A stretch of 64,000 nucleotides of DNA from Termitomyces sp. T153. Its lineage: Eukaryota; Basidiomycota; Agaricomycetes; Agaricales; Lyophyllaceae. The stretch spans positions 1 to 64,000 of the forward strand of contig JACKQL020000109.1 of assembly GCA_018296165.2 (NCBI GenBank), in the 5' to 3' direction. Numbering within the stretch: the first letter of the stretch is position 1; the number at the start of each line of letters is the position of its first letter. Below the pieces are notes generated by a model, which made no database searches, was not told the DNA's origin, and worked only from the letters and a program-made list of their open reading frames with translations. Made by a program: the position numbers and the translations under genes. Below are positions 1 through 9,757 of the stretch, in pieces.

Positions 1-939
1 ATGTCCTGCGCTTATAACCAGGCGTCCGGAGTTGGAGCGGAGGTGGGGAAAGCTTGCGAGGGGCCCCTAGGGAGAGCGGCCCGAGTAAGTCCTGAGTGAT
101 TCGGAGGGGTCTAAGACCGGAGGTACTGGTCGTTGACCCAGGGCGGGTGTCAGGGCTAGTTAGTGGGCGCACAAGTAGATTGCGGGGTAGGCGGAGGCTT
201 CTCGGTTGATGGGGGGCAGGGTCGGAGTTGGACAGGGGATTACCGGGGCTTGGTGGGTTCCGGGGCCGAGCGGGTAGCGAGGTCCGGAGTTGTCGTTAAG
301 AATGTTCAGGTCGTGGCGCGTGCGCGGAGTTCGTACTGACGTAGGGAGCAAGGGAACTTCAGAGGAACAAAGGAAATATGTACAGTCGAGACGAGACGGA
401 GACGAGACGAGACTGAGAAAAGATAGATTCGAAACCTAGAAACAGAAATAGAGACGAGACGAGAGACAAAACATAGGAAACCGGTAAAATGTAATATCAA
501 GACTAAAGTTCGAGGAGTTATTCTATGGCTTATATACCGACTACTGGGTGCCTCCGAGGGCGGCGGATATGATGGCGGGGGTCGACGGAGCTGTGCTGAG
601 TCGACGGGTGTCGGGTACAATCCAAGGTCGGGCCGCGGCGGTATTCTGATGGGATCAGTTGGGGGCGCGGCCGCTCCGGGGACGTCGTGACACTCCGGGA
701 CGGGTCGGGTAAACTAGGGTAGAGGGTCGGGGACGTATGACGTGGCCAGGAACGGTGGGGGAAGGTTTCAAGGGGGTGTCGATGGCTACGGAGAGGGAGT
801 TGCCGTCGGGGTTTGCCGGAGAAGCGTCGGAGTTGTCCGGTGTGAGCATCAAAAGTGTGGGCGGGGTTCCGGGGAGTTAGGCGGGAAATCGGGAGGGGTT
901 GGGAGCAGTGTCTAGGGAGCTAGGGAGCGGGTCGTGACA
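1..939 (-). repeat. 3' LTR of gypsy copy 1 (partial at window edge)
   Basis: The stretch is collinear with 9819-10756, with about 33 mismatches by eye, mostly C/T or G/A changes where one copy has CG. It ends GTGACA at 939, followed at once by the polypurine tract. The first 61 bases of the LTR are cut off by the window start. It holds the same TATA box (530-536) and the same 13-base self-priming match (492-504) as the other LTR. Confidence 0.95.
492..536 (-). promoter_or_regulatory. TATA box and predicted transcript start in 3' LTR of copy 1
   Basis: On the minus strand TATATAA lies at 536-530. The sequence AGTCTTGATATTA begins at 504, about 26-32 bases downstream. That 13-mer is the exact complement of the primer site at 9745-9757. 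The equivalent pair in the 5' LTR is the one that would drive the element. Confidence 0.7.
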
Positions 940-953
940 TCACCCCCCCTTCA
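940..953 (-). other. Polypurine tract of gypsy copy 1
   Basis: On the minus strand the bases just before the 3' LTR read GAAGGGGGGGTGA. A purine run abutting the 3' LTR is the plus-strand primer of LTR retrotransposons. A matching run follows the LTR at 57647 in copy 3, and a decayed one follows at 13385 in copy 2. Confidence 0.85.
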
Positions 954-1099
954 GCGTCGAGACCCTCGAGACGCGGGGAGCGAGTCGGGGATCGGTAGGG
1001 CGTGGGAATCGAAGTTGATCAATATTGATCAAACCGCAGCGAGCGGCGGCGGCGTGGGGAAGGAAGTCGAGGTGCGGCCGCCGTTCGTCAGGGGCCCCT

Positions 1100-1152
1100 T
1101 CTTAATTTATTAAAAGGGGTGGACGCACCCAGGAGTCCGCCAGCTTGTCGCA
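1100..1152 (+). promoter_or_regulatory. Putative promoter and leader of the antisense gene
   Basis: An AT-rich patch with TTTATTAAAAG at about 1107-1117 lies about 40 bases before the ATG at 1153, inside an otherwise GC-rich element. It could act as a TATA-like element for plus-strand transcription. The assignment rests only on position and composition. Confidence 0.35.
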
Positions 1153-2848
1153 ATGTCTTCTTCAGCTTATTCTCCCACAGCATCTAGGTCGCCGTCCCCG
1201 CCTTCCCAGCCGTCGTCCTCCGAAGATTCAGAGGGTCGCCGAGATCGCCGTCGGGTCGAGGCGATGTACCGTAGTCGTGAGTGCGGCCCGTTCCCTGTAC
1301 CCCAGAACACTGATTGTCCCTTCGCAGAGTTGTCCGCGGCCGTGGCTGGTCCCTCAGGGCCACCGTCTGGTGCAGATGCGATGCAGCCCCCGGCGGGCGT
1401 GGTCACTTCTATGCGTTCCAAGTCTGGCATTCGCCCGGGGGTGGTCCGGCTTGTCCCAGAGGGTTCAAGGGTGGTACAGGCGGAGGTGACGCCGGAGCAG
1501 TTTGCCGAGGCGGTGGGTCGGGCGAGGGGTCCCCCCACCCTCGAGTGGTGTCAGGCGGCGGCCCCGGTGAGTGGTCATTTAGCTTCATGTTTCCCGAACC
1601 AACATGCCCCTGCAGTGTGCGTCTTGTACCCGATGAGGGGAGCAGTGTGAGTTTGAGGAACCAGCATCGGGGGTACGGCGGGACACGTCGGTGTGCCTTC
1701 CATGCCGTTCGCGGCACAAGAAGTGCTCCGTCACCCTGAGCTGGCGGGCTGTTTGCGTCGCGGCGGAGCAAGGGTGGGATCAGGGTTGGGTCGCAGTGCA
1801 GCTGGAGGAAGGGCGGAAGGGCAGGGTGTCAGGGAGGGGCTCCGGGGCTGGGGAAGGGGAACGGGTTAGCGCGCCTGTCATGAAGGTGGGCCCTCCGCGG
1901 GGTGGACGGAGGGAGGGGGCCCCTTCCAGGCAGGAGAAAGGGAAACGGAGGGCGTCCCCTTCACCCGAGGCGGGTCCCAGTAAGCGGGCGCGGGGCGAGC
2001 AGGTAATGGGGGGCCCCCCTGGTTCCGCGGTGTATTCCCCTACGTCCGGAGCCCCCGTTGAGCAGTCCGCGGATAGGTCGTGGTCGGTTGCGGAGGCCTA
2101 TCTGCGGCGTCAGGTAGAGGGCTTGGAACGGTTGTTGGTTGCACGTGAGGAGGAGATTCAGGGGGTACGGGAGGAGAGGGACGGGGCTCGACGGGAGTTG
2201 GACGGGGTTCGGAGGGAACGGGACTTGGCGCGGAAAGACAAGGACGTCGCCGTTGGGACTGCCGCGGAGCGATTGTCTCGTCTGCAGGAGTTGGAGGTGC
2301 AGACGGTGCATTTGCAGGCACGGGCAGAGGTGGCGGAGGTGGCGACGCAGCAGGCAGGAGGCTCAGGGGTGTGGGAGACCCAGCAGGGTTCCAGCGCTGG
2401 GGAAGTCCAGGCAGCGGCGGAGAGGGCGTGGCAGCGGGAGGAATGGCTTGCCAACGAGGTGGCCTCGGGCCAGCAAGGAGTGCTTCATGAGTGGTTTCCC
2501 TGCTTTCGTCTCCTAAGCGCTGATTCAGGTTCCATAGACTGGGCCAGGGAGCATCGCATCCTTCTCGATGGAGCGTCAGCAGCGCTGGGGTCCATCCATG
2601 ATGGGTTGGCAAGGATGCCCGGGGACCTTCCGCCGGAGTTGGGTCAAGGGGTTATGCAGATGGGGCGTCTGTTGGCAGGGCATCGGTGGAGGGCAACGGC
2701 AGATCCCAGGGCGTGGTGGGAGATGGCGATGGACGTAGGGGAACCGCTCCCCGGGCAACCCGAGGTTCTGGCGGTGGTAGTGGCACAGTTGGAGGTGTTC
2801 ATGGTGGGAAGGGTAGCGGGGTTAGGGTCGGAGGAGGAGGGAGAGTGA
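1153..2848 (+). pseudogene. Antisense accessory gene of the gypsy family: zinc-cluster-like, coiled-coil protein (one nonsense codon)
   Basis: This gene lies on the strand opposite gag-pol and converges on the pol end. Exon 1 starts at ATG 1153 and ends before GTGAGTGC near 1277. Exon 2 starts after TTCGCAG (AG-TTG-TCC) and ends before GTGAGTGG near 1567. Exon 3 starts after CCTGCAG at about 1616. Exon 3 opens with a cysteine array spaced CX2CX6CX15CX2CX6C, the layout of a fungal Zn2Cys6 cluster with a long middle loop. A basic stretch (KRRASP, KRARGE), a charged helical part of about 100 residues with RER and REE repeats, and a C-terminal domain rich in Trp and Leu follow. A TGA at 1634-1636 interrupts the cluster; the reading frame is otherwise open to the stop at 2846-2848. 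Relics at 13598-15275 and 57861-59196 keep the same frame, splice sites and C terminus. The function is unknown; DNA binding is inference. I do not recognise a named family. Confidence 0.7.
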
Positions 2849-3078
2849 GGGGAATTCAGACCCCGTCGCTGACTTGTTCCCTGCCCCTTTCTTGTTCAAG
2901 TATATACCTGTACATTGTTTGTGCCTATACAGTCTTTGGACCTTCTGCTGAGTGCGGGGAGTTTCAGATAGAGCGAGGAGAGGAGTAAGTGGAAACATGT
3001 AGGAGAGTACTGGTGGGAGTTGAATCCCTGGTGAACCCAGAGGTGGGGGTTATGCCCACTATTGCCATCTGTGTTGGG

Positions 3079-4242
3079 TCAGTCCCGGGGGTTCCGGGGC
3101 TTGGCAGGATTCCATTGGTGGAAGTCCCGGAGTTCATCGGGGGCTCTGTCGAGGTTCTTTTGGGGTTCCCACGTGTCATCCTCAGGTCCGTAGCCCTTCC
3201 AGTGGACCAAGTACTGGAGTCGGCCGCGAACTACCTGGGAGTCAAGGATCTCATTGACCTCGCAGTGATACTCGTCCTCGACTTCGACGGGGGGCGGTCG
3301 GCTGGGGCGTTGGCCGGGGAAGGGGTCTGGAGTGTGCCTGTCAAGGAGTCGAACATGGAACACAGGGTGGAGGCCCTTCAGGCCCGGAGGCAGGTCGAGC
3401 TTGTAAGTGTGGGTGGAGACCTTCCGGAGGATCTTGAATGGACCGAGGCGTTTGTGGTCGAGTTTGATAGAAGGCCTCCGGGTCTTAAGATTTCGTTGGT
3501 CGAGCCAGACCAAGGTGCCGGGAGGCCAGTCGGGGGTAGGCTGGCGACGGGCGTCAGCGTGCTTGGAGTAGGCTTGGTTGGCGGTGTCGATCTTGTCCCG
3601 GAGGAATTGGTGGAGGGAGCAGAGGTCCTCGGTGACTTCATGGGCAATGTGGGAGGGGATGTCCTTGAGGGACAGCGTGAGTCGGGGATTGTAGCCCTTG
3701 TTGGCGTAAAAGGAGGAAACTCCGGTGGCGGAGTGAGGCGTGTTGTTGTAGGTGAATTCGGCGAGGGGAAGCTCCGCGTGCCAGTCGTTCTGTAAATAGT
3801 TAACGTAGAGGCAAAGATACTGTTCTAACGTCTGGTTTACGTGCTCGGTTTGCCCGTCGGTTTCTGGGTGGTAGGCGGTAGAGAGGCTGGTCTTGATCTC
3901 GAGCGCCTTGCACAGCGATTGCCAGAAATGAGATACGAATAGGGGTCCACGGTCGGAGACGATGTTGTCGGGAAGTCCGTGTTTGGAGAATACGTGTTCT
4001 AGAAATAGTTTGGCGAAATCCGGGGTGGTGTCAGTGGTGTGGCAGGGAATAAAGAGGGCTTGCTTGGTAAGGCGGCAGACGACAACGAGGATTGCGTCAA
4101 AACCTTCGGAGTCGGGGAGTTCGACGATATGATCCATCGATATTGAAGACCAGGGGCGGCGACCGACAGGGAGGGGTTTCAGTAATCCGTGGGGGCGATG
4201 GCGGGGGACCTTGGCCCATAGGCAGGGTTCGCAGGCCCTCAC
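3079..4242 (-). pseudogene. Gypsy copy 1 pol, C-terminal part: integrase core and chromodomain
   Basis: This 387-codon open stretch is the last part of pol. It starts within the integrase zinc-binding region ([13 protein letters not shown]). The core follows, with the DDE positions in contexts such as [24 protein letters not shown] and [14 protein letters not shown]. The C-terminal GPF/Y-type region ([10 protein letters not shown]) comes next. A chromodomain ([28 protein letters not shown]) ends the protein. The chromodomain places the element among the chromoviruses, which are thought to use it to choose chromatin targets. The frame continues upstream through a single TGA at 4243-4245. Confidence 0.93.
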
Positions 4243-4245
4243 GTA

Positions 4246-4911
4246 TCACGTGACATCCTTCTTCATTCCTGGCCAAAAATAAGTCCGGGAGATGAGTTGA
4301 AGGGTCTTACGAATTCCTGGGTGCCCCCGGAGTTTGTGATCGTGGTGCTGCCGGAGTATGTCGAGGCGAATGGACTTGTGGTCCGGGGCATAGATTCGTC
4401 CACTCCGGAGCAGCAGGCGGTGGTCCGGGGATAGCGAAAAGGGGTTGTCTACACTCGATTCGTCGGGGTTGTTGCGGGGGTCGTGCTGGTTGAAGAAGGG
4501 GTCCGGGGGTGAATTCCTGATTTGCTGGAGGATTCCTTCTTCGTTCAAAATCAGCATGGCATGTAGATGTTCGGGTGGGATTACCACTTGATGGTTAAAT
4601 GCATTTCGTTCGGTTTCAAACGATTTCTTCAGATACACGTTGGGTCTCCGAGTGAGGGCGTCAGGCTTTGCGCCGAGTCGCCCGGGGCGGTAGTGAATGG
4701 TAAAATCGTACTCCGAAAGGGTTTCGGACCATCGAGCCTGGCAGCGGCTGAGCTGTTTCGTGGTCGTGAAATATTGCAGGTTATTGTGATCGGAGTAGAC
4801 TTGGATGCGGTGCGGGGACCCTTCGAGGTAGGCCCGCCACTGACAAAAGGCTTCGACGATCGCGAGGAGTTCCTTGTCGTAAATGTCGTAGTTGAGTTCC
4901 GCTGGGATCAT
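4246..4911 (-). pseudogene. Gypsy copy 1 pol, middle part: RNase H and integrase zinc finger
   Basis: This 221-codon open stretch lies between two TGA codons. It begins with [20 protein letters not shown], the RNase H region of Ty3-type pol, with [11 protein letters not shown] and [17 protein letters not shown]. It ends with the HHCC zinc-binding start of integrase ([29 protein letters not shown]). The stop at its upstream edge (4912-4914) is TGC in copy 2 and CAC in copy 3. The stop at its downstream edge (4243-4245) is TGA in copy 2 and CAA in copy 3, pointing to an ancestral CGA. Confidence 0.92.
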
Positions 4912-4914
4912 TGA

Positions 4915-7158
4915 TCAGGTGTAGAAGGCGACGGGGCGGAGATCCTTGCCCTCCGAGTTCGACTGGGAGAGTATCCCGGCGATAGCGTAGTCGGAGGCGT
5001 CACATTCGAGCACGATCGGTAGGGAGGGGTCGAAATGGTGGAGGACCGGAGCGGAGGTGAAGGCCTTCTTCAGGAGGAGGAATACGCTCTGGCACTTGCT
5101 GTCCCAATCCCAAGGGGTGTCCTTCCTTGTGAGCCGGTTGAGGGGTTTGGTGATTCCGGAGTAGTTGTCGATGAAGCGGCGATAGAAGTTAGCAAACCCC
5201 AAGAATGACTGTACCTCCTTGACGTTCCGCGGGGAGGGCCAGTTGAGTATCGCGTTGACCTTGGCGGGGTCCATGCGCACACCGTCGGGGGTGACGATGA
5301 CCCCGAGATATTCGACTTCCGCTGTGTGGAATGAGCACTTTTCGGGTTTAGCATGAAGGTGATACTCTCGGAGTCGTTCCAGGACACGGCGGACGTGCTC
5401 CGAATGCTCCGCCGGCAAATTCGAGTAGATCAGGATATCGTCCAAATATACGATGACAAAGACGTCGTTCATGTCGTGAAAGATGTCGTTCATGAAGTAC
5501 TGGAAGGTGGCGGGGGAGTTAGTCATTCCGAAGGGCATTACGAGATACTCAAAGAGGCCATAGCGGGTGCGAAAGGCGGTCTTCCATTCATGCCCCGGGG
5601 CGATCCGGACGTTGTTGTAGCCGGAACAAAGGTCAATTTTTGTGTAAATCTTGGCGCTGCAAAGGCGATCAACAAGGTCTCTGATTAAGGGGAGGGGATA
5701 CCGGTTCTTCTTGGTGACTTTGTTGAGTCCCCGATAATCCACACAGAGTCGGAGGGATCCGTCTTTTTTCTTGGCGAACAGAACCGGAGCACCAGCCGCG
5801 GAGATCGAGGGACGTATGAAACCTTTGCCGAGCATCTCGTCGAGGTACTCCTTCAGGGCCCGGAGCTCGATTTCGGACATGTTGTAGATCTTGCCAAACG
5901 GGGGTGAGGTGCCTTCTTCGAGGTCGATCTGGTGGTCGTAGGAGCGGTGCGGAGGGAGTTCCTTGGCACTTCCTTCGGAGAACACGTCAGCGAACTTATG
6001 ATACTCCGGGGGAACTACTTCGGATAGGATCTGTTCCTCTGTCTTCTTTTCTGGCGTGGTAGTCCCTGCGCGGAGGTATTCCTCCGGTAGGGCCGGCGTG
6101 ACTTGCAACTGGAAGGCGGGGGTGCCTTCTCGTAGGAGGCGCGCGAAGGGGACGGCGCCGATGATTTTAATGTCGAGGTTTCCGGAGTCGACGGGGCCGG
6201 GTCCCGTAGGTGTAGCAGTCGGATCCGGGGTGGCGTCGGGGTCCGGGATAGGCTGGAAGCGGAGGTGGATGGCGGCTGCTAAGCTTGCTTCGGGGCCGGG
6301 GAATTGCATGGTAAGGTTCTTCCAGTTGATGTCGGGGTTGACGTCTCGCAGCCACGGGAGTCCGAGCACGATCGGGGTCGACGGGGGTAGTTGGGTAACG
6401 AGGAGTCGGGCCTGGAACTGCAGGTCGTTATCGAGGGTGAGGGTGTTGTCGTGGTACTGCGTGATTCTTGTCGTGGCGGGGCTCCCATCGAAGAGTTGGA
6501 GCTCGAGGGGTTTGTCGAGGTCGTTGCATCGGAGGTCGAGTTGGTTGCTGACGAAGACACCGGAGGCGCCGCTGTCTACGAGGGCGGGAAGTACCTTGAG
6601 CGAGCCGCCAAGTCGGACATAGATGACGAACGATCGCGCAGACCTAGAGCGAAGTTGCGGCGGGGTCCGGGGTTGGTTGATCGTGGCCTCGGAGCTCTCG
6701 GAGGGGGGTGGGACATGGAAGGGTACCAGTCCGGAATTGGCGGGGTTGTCCCGGTCGAGGCGTAGGGTGAGACTGGGCCAATCAACGCGGGGATTGGTGG
6801 AGCGGAGCCATGAGAACCCTAAGACGACGGGGGCGGAGGGGTGTAATTTTGTGACGAGTAGCCGGAGTTCTTGCTGTTGTCCGTCGGCAAAGGTCAGGGT
6901 CGTTTCTAGGCAATGAGTGATGTCTCCCGCTGGGGTAGAGTCTCCGTCAAAGAGTTTGAGGGGGATCGGGGCGGGAAGACGGCGGAGGGGTTGTGGGGCG
7001 AGCGCTGCCAGGGATTCGTCAACAAAGTTATCGGTGGCACCGCTGTCGACTAGTGTGGGGACAGGTTTGTCGGTGAAGGGGAGAGTGGTGCGGAGGAGGA
7101 GGTTTGTGGAGGAGTGGGAGGGGAGGTGTGCTGGGGGGTTGTCCGGGGCGAGCATCAT
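4915..7158 (-). pseudogene. Gypsy copy 1 pol, N-terminal part: protease and reverse transcriptase
   Basis: This 747-codon open stretch carries two aspartic-protease-like units, with PTLVDSGATDNFVDE near residue 35 and PALVDSGASGVFVSN near residue 190. Duplicated DSGA units are seen in some fungal chromoviruses. Reverse transcriptase follows: [50 protein letters not shown], the catalytic VIVYLDDILIYS and the FLGFANFYRRFI thumb, then the start of RNase H. All catalytic positions that I can see are present. Translation would stop at the TGA at 4912-4914. The gag frame ends at 7311, so a frameshift or spliced link upstream of 7158 is likely; I could not resolve which. Confidence 0.93.
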
Positions 7159-7310
7159 TGCGCGGAGGAGTGTGGCTGGGGCGGAGAAGACGTCGGGATG
7201 TGGTCCGCGGTCTAGTGCGTCTTCCAGACCTAAACCGCTGACTCGTTTTCCGTGAACTGGTAGTTACAGTCTTCTCCGTCGATCGTCCACACGGCGCGTC
7301 CCATCACCTG

Positions 7311-8351
7311 TCATTTAGGGCAACTGCAAATAAAATGTCCCTGCTCACCACATAGGATGCACGCGCCCTCCTTCCGTTGTTTCTCCTGCGTTTCTTCCGG
7401 CACGTCGATCCACTGACTGTCCTGGATCCTGTTTGCGCATAGGGCTTCCTGATCGTCGGCGGGGTCCGGGATGTCGTCGCGATTGTCGGGGTTGGTATCC
7501 AGGGGTACTGGGGTGTCGTGGAGGTCGGCGGTGTTGAGCTGGGCGGGTGGTCGCTGCCCCGGGGGCCGATTAGTGTTGGGGACTCGGAAGCGGGGTGCGG
7601 GGTTAGCAGGGTTAGCGGGGATGGAGGGTCGGATGCCATTGGTTGCTCCGGCCTGCCAGTTGGTGTTACCAGAGGTATTCCACGGGGTCCGGGGCGCCGT
7701 GTTTTCGCTGCGATCTTCCCAATAACGTTGGTCGACCTGGGTAACAAGCGCCTTGTACCCGTCGTAGGTGGTTTGTTTGGGCGCGAGGCGAAGGACGTCC
7801 TTGATCCGTTGGGGCAGGGCACGACGGAGGGCGAACCGGAGGGCGTTGTAATTCCAGCCGGTCTCGTAGGCCTCTCGTTCGAATCGTACGATGAAGGTCG
7901 TGAAGCGTTCGTTGTTGCGCATTTGGAGGTTGAAGAGATTTTCCTCCGCCTCTGCTATGGTGTCAAAGACGCCAAACTTACTTGAGAATTCTTGAGTGAA
8001 AGCGAGCCAATGGGAGAGTACGGGATTGTTTGGGTCGAACCGGAGTAGCGCGGTGTAGTGGTCGAAGGCAATGCTCTGTAAGTATGATGCGGCGAAGGCT
8101 ACTCATGAGCTCTCAAGCTGAAAAGTGATGGGCTTAGCTTGAAACATAGTTAAACACTGGGTCAGGAAGATTCGCCACTTCCAGGGGTCGCGGCCAGTGA
8201 AGGGTTCGGGCTTCTGGATGTCGAGCTTTCCTTCCCGGGCCAGTGCATCGCGGGTATTGTCCTGCGAATTTTGAGTTCGAGGTGGGGGTCCGGCGTTGTA
8301 GTAGTAGTAGTAGTTGTTTCCGTTTCCGCGCTGGGGGGGAAAGTTGTCCAT
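7311..8351 (-). pseudogene. Gypsy copy 1 gag, C-terminal part: capsid and zinc knuckle
   Basis: On the minus strand this frame holds the retrotransposon Gag capsid region (KPEPFTGRDPWKWRIFL, then NLFNLQMRNNERFTTFIVRF). A single CCHC knuckle, CILCGEQGHFICSC (CX2CX4HX4C), lies near the end, just before the TGA after residue K. A TGA at 8100-8102 interrupts the capsid. Upstream is a proline-rich linker with a run of five tyrosines encoded by a pure TAC array at about 8292-8311. A one-base difference from copy 2 near 8480-8490 suggests a frameshift in copy 1. Confidence 0.88.
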
Positions 8352-8621
8352 CGCCGGGCCCCATCCTCCCGGGGGTCCGCCATTGGGTGGTCCCCCACCG
8401 GGGTTTTGACCTACACTACCCGGGGCGGGTCCTGGGGCCCATCAAGGGGGAGAGGGTCCTCCGGGATTCGGGAGTCGAAATAGTTGATGTCGTTGGGGGG
8501 GTTAGGCATCGGGGTGGGCGGGAGACGAGAGGGGTTGACGGAAAGAGGAGGTCGGGGCGCCCCGGGGCCCAGGGGCTGTCGCGGGGGGACTGGGGCGTTG
8601 GGACGGGGCGGAGGGGCATTG

Positions 8622-9725
8622 CTACGAGGGGCGCGGAGGTCGAAGTGGGGGTCGGTCTCGTTGGGGCCCGTTGCGCGGGGGGTGTTTGTCGGCGGGGTTG
8701 CCCGGCTCGTTGATATAGGAGAGGGTCCGGTTGTCGTCGTCGACGCGTAGGGACGGTTGTTGGGAGCGGATTTCGGGGATGGCGGGTTGATCCCAGGTTT
8801 GGAAGGCGCTGGGCACCAAGCTGGCCCGGGGCCGGGCGGAGAGGGCCAGGGTGTGGGCGGCGGGTTGGTCGAACAACCCCCCCGCGGGGTTGAGATTCCT
8901 CAAGATGCTGGAGGCCGCGTTGAGTTCTTCCTGCTAGCGGGGAACGGAAGATGAGGCTTCGTTTCGTGTCCCGACGGGTTCCTCGCGTTGCACGTGGAAG
9001 GAGCGGGCGGGATCCAGGGGATCTTCGAAGGGGCGGGGGTTCGGGCTAGTGTGGATTTCTTCGACCAAGGTGCGGAGCTCGTTCCGTAAGTTCTCGTCGA
9101 GGCCCAGGGTGCCTTGCGTATTCTCCGGGAGGTTCCCTTGCAGGTAGCGTTCGTGGAAGTCGAGGAGTCAGTCCGCCCAGACCTCCGGGGTTGCGGAGGC
9201 GTCGGGGTAGCCTAGGCTGGTAAGGAGGGTGCGGGTACGCCTTGCGAATTCCGCAGGGGACAGGCGGAGGAAGCGGAGGACTTCGTCGTGTTGCTGGGCG
9301 TAGGCTTCGATCCTTTGCTGCCTAGGAGAAGGAGGGGTTTGAATGGCGAATGGTGGGCGGGGTGGGGAATAGTTATCCGTGGCTTCTGGAGGGACTGGGG
9401 CTGCAGCGGGGATTGGGTACGCATAGTAATGGGTGGGGGGAAGGTAGGCGGGGCTGGGGGGTGCTGCGGAGTATCCTCCGGGGTTGATACGGGGGTTGTT
9501 GCCATCGGCGTGGAATGCGGGAGGGCGGCGCCAGCCCGGGGGTATTCCCTGGCTGATGGAGGGGGCGTAGAACTCCTGGTTGGGGTCAGGGGTCCAGTGA
9601 CGGGGCACGTATTGGTCCGCGAAGGGGCCCGGGTAGAATGGGGCATAGGAATTTTCCAATATGGGCCGGCCGTAGGCGTTGGTTGGGTAACCGACTGGGT
9701 TGTACGCGGGGTTAAACGCAGACAT
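8622..9725 (-). pseudogene. Gypsy copy 1 gag, N-terminal part, with in-frame stops
   Basis: Gag begins at ATG 9725, 20 bases inside the primer site. The first 185 codons (to 9168) give a Tyr/Pro/Asn-rich segment (MSAFNPAYNPVGYPTNAYG) followed by a helical region ending TPEVWAD. The same frame then meets TGA at 9165-9167, TAG at 8934-8936 and TAG at 8619-8621. Copy 2 keeps the N terminus (27213-27590) and the region after the copia insertion. It has TGC at the first stop but shares the TAG at the second (22174-22176). Confidence 0.85.
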
Positions 9726-9744
9726 CGAGAACGGGGTAAGGGGG

Positions 9745-9757
9745 AGTCTTGATATTA
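9745..9757 (-). other. Self-priming primer-binding site of copy 1
   Basis: On the minus strand TAATATCAAGACT follows the 5' LTR with no gap. It is the perfect complement of AGTCTTGATATTA at 10321-10309 inside the LTR, the predicted RNA 5' end. In the Tf1/sushi lineage the RNA 5' end anneals to the primer site and is cut to prime cDNA, so no tRNA is needed. Confidence 0.8.

Noticed and set aside
1634..1636. TGA as a recoded (selenocysteine-type) codon in the cysteine array
   Set aside because: The base context fits CG decay of CGA, the elements contain many other decayed CGA codons, and fungi generally lack selenocysteine insertion.
2040..2612. 190-codon proline-rich open frame on the minus strand
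   Set aside because: It is the GC-rich shadow of the antisense accessory gene; low-complexity Pro/Ser content and no conservation in copies 2 and 3.
2989..3795. 268-codon plus-strand frame overlapping the integrase end
   Set aside because: It is antisense to the chromodomain and integrase coding sequence, and its equivalents in copies 2 and 3 are short and broken.
6056..6622. 188-codon open frame on the plus strand within pol
   Set aside because: It lies opposite protease and RT and only reflects high GC; the minus-strand frame has the real motifs.
8243..8713. Gly/Arg-rich plus-strand frames opposite gag
   Set aside because: They are shadows of the proline-rich gag linker, with no domain and no counterpart in copy 2.
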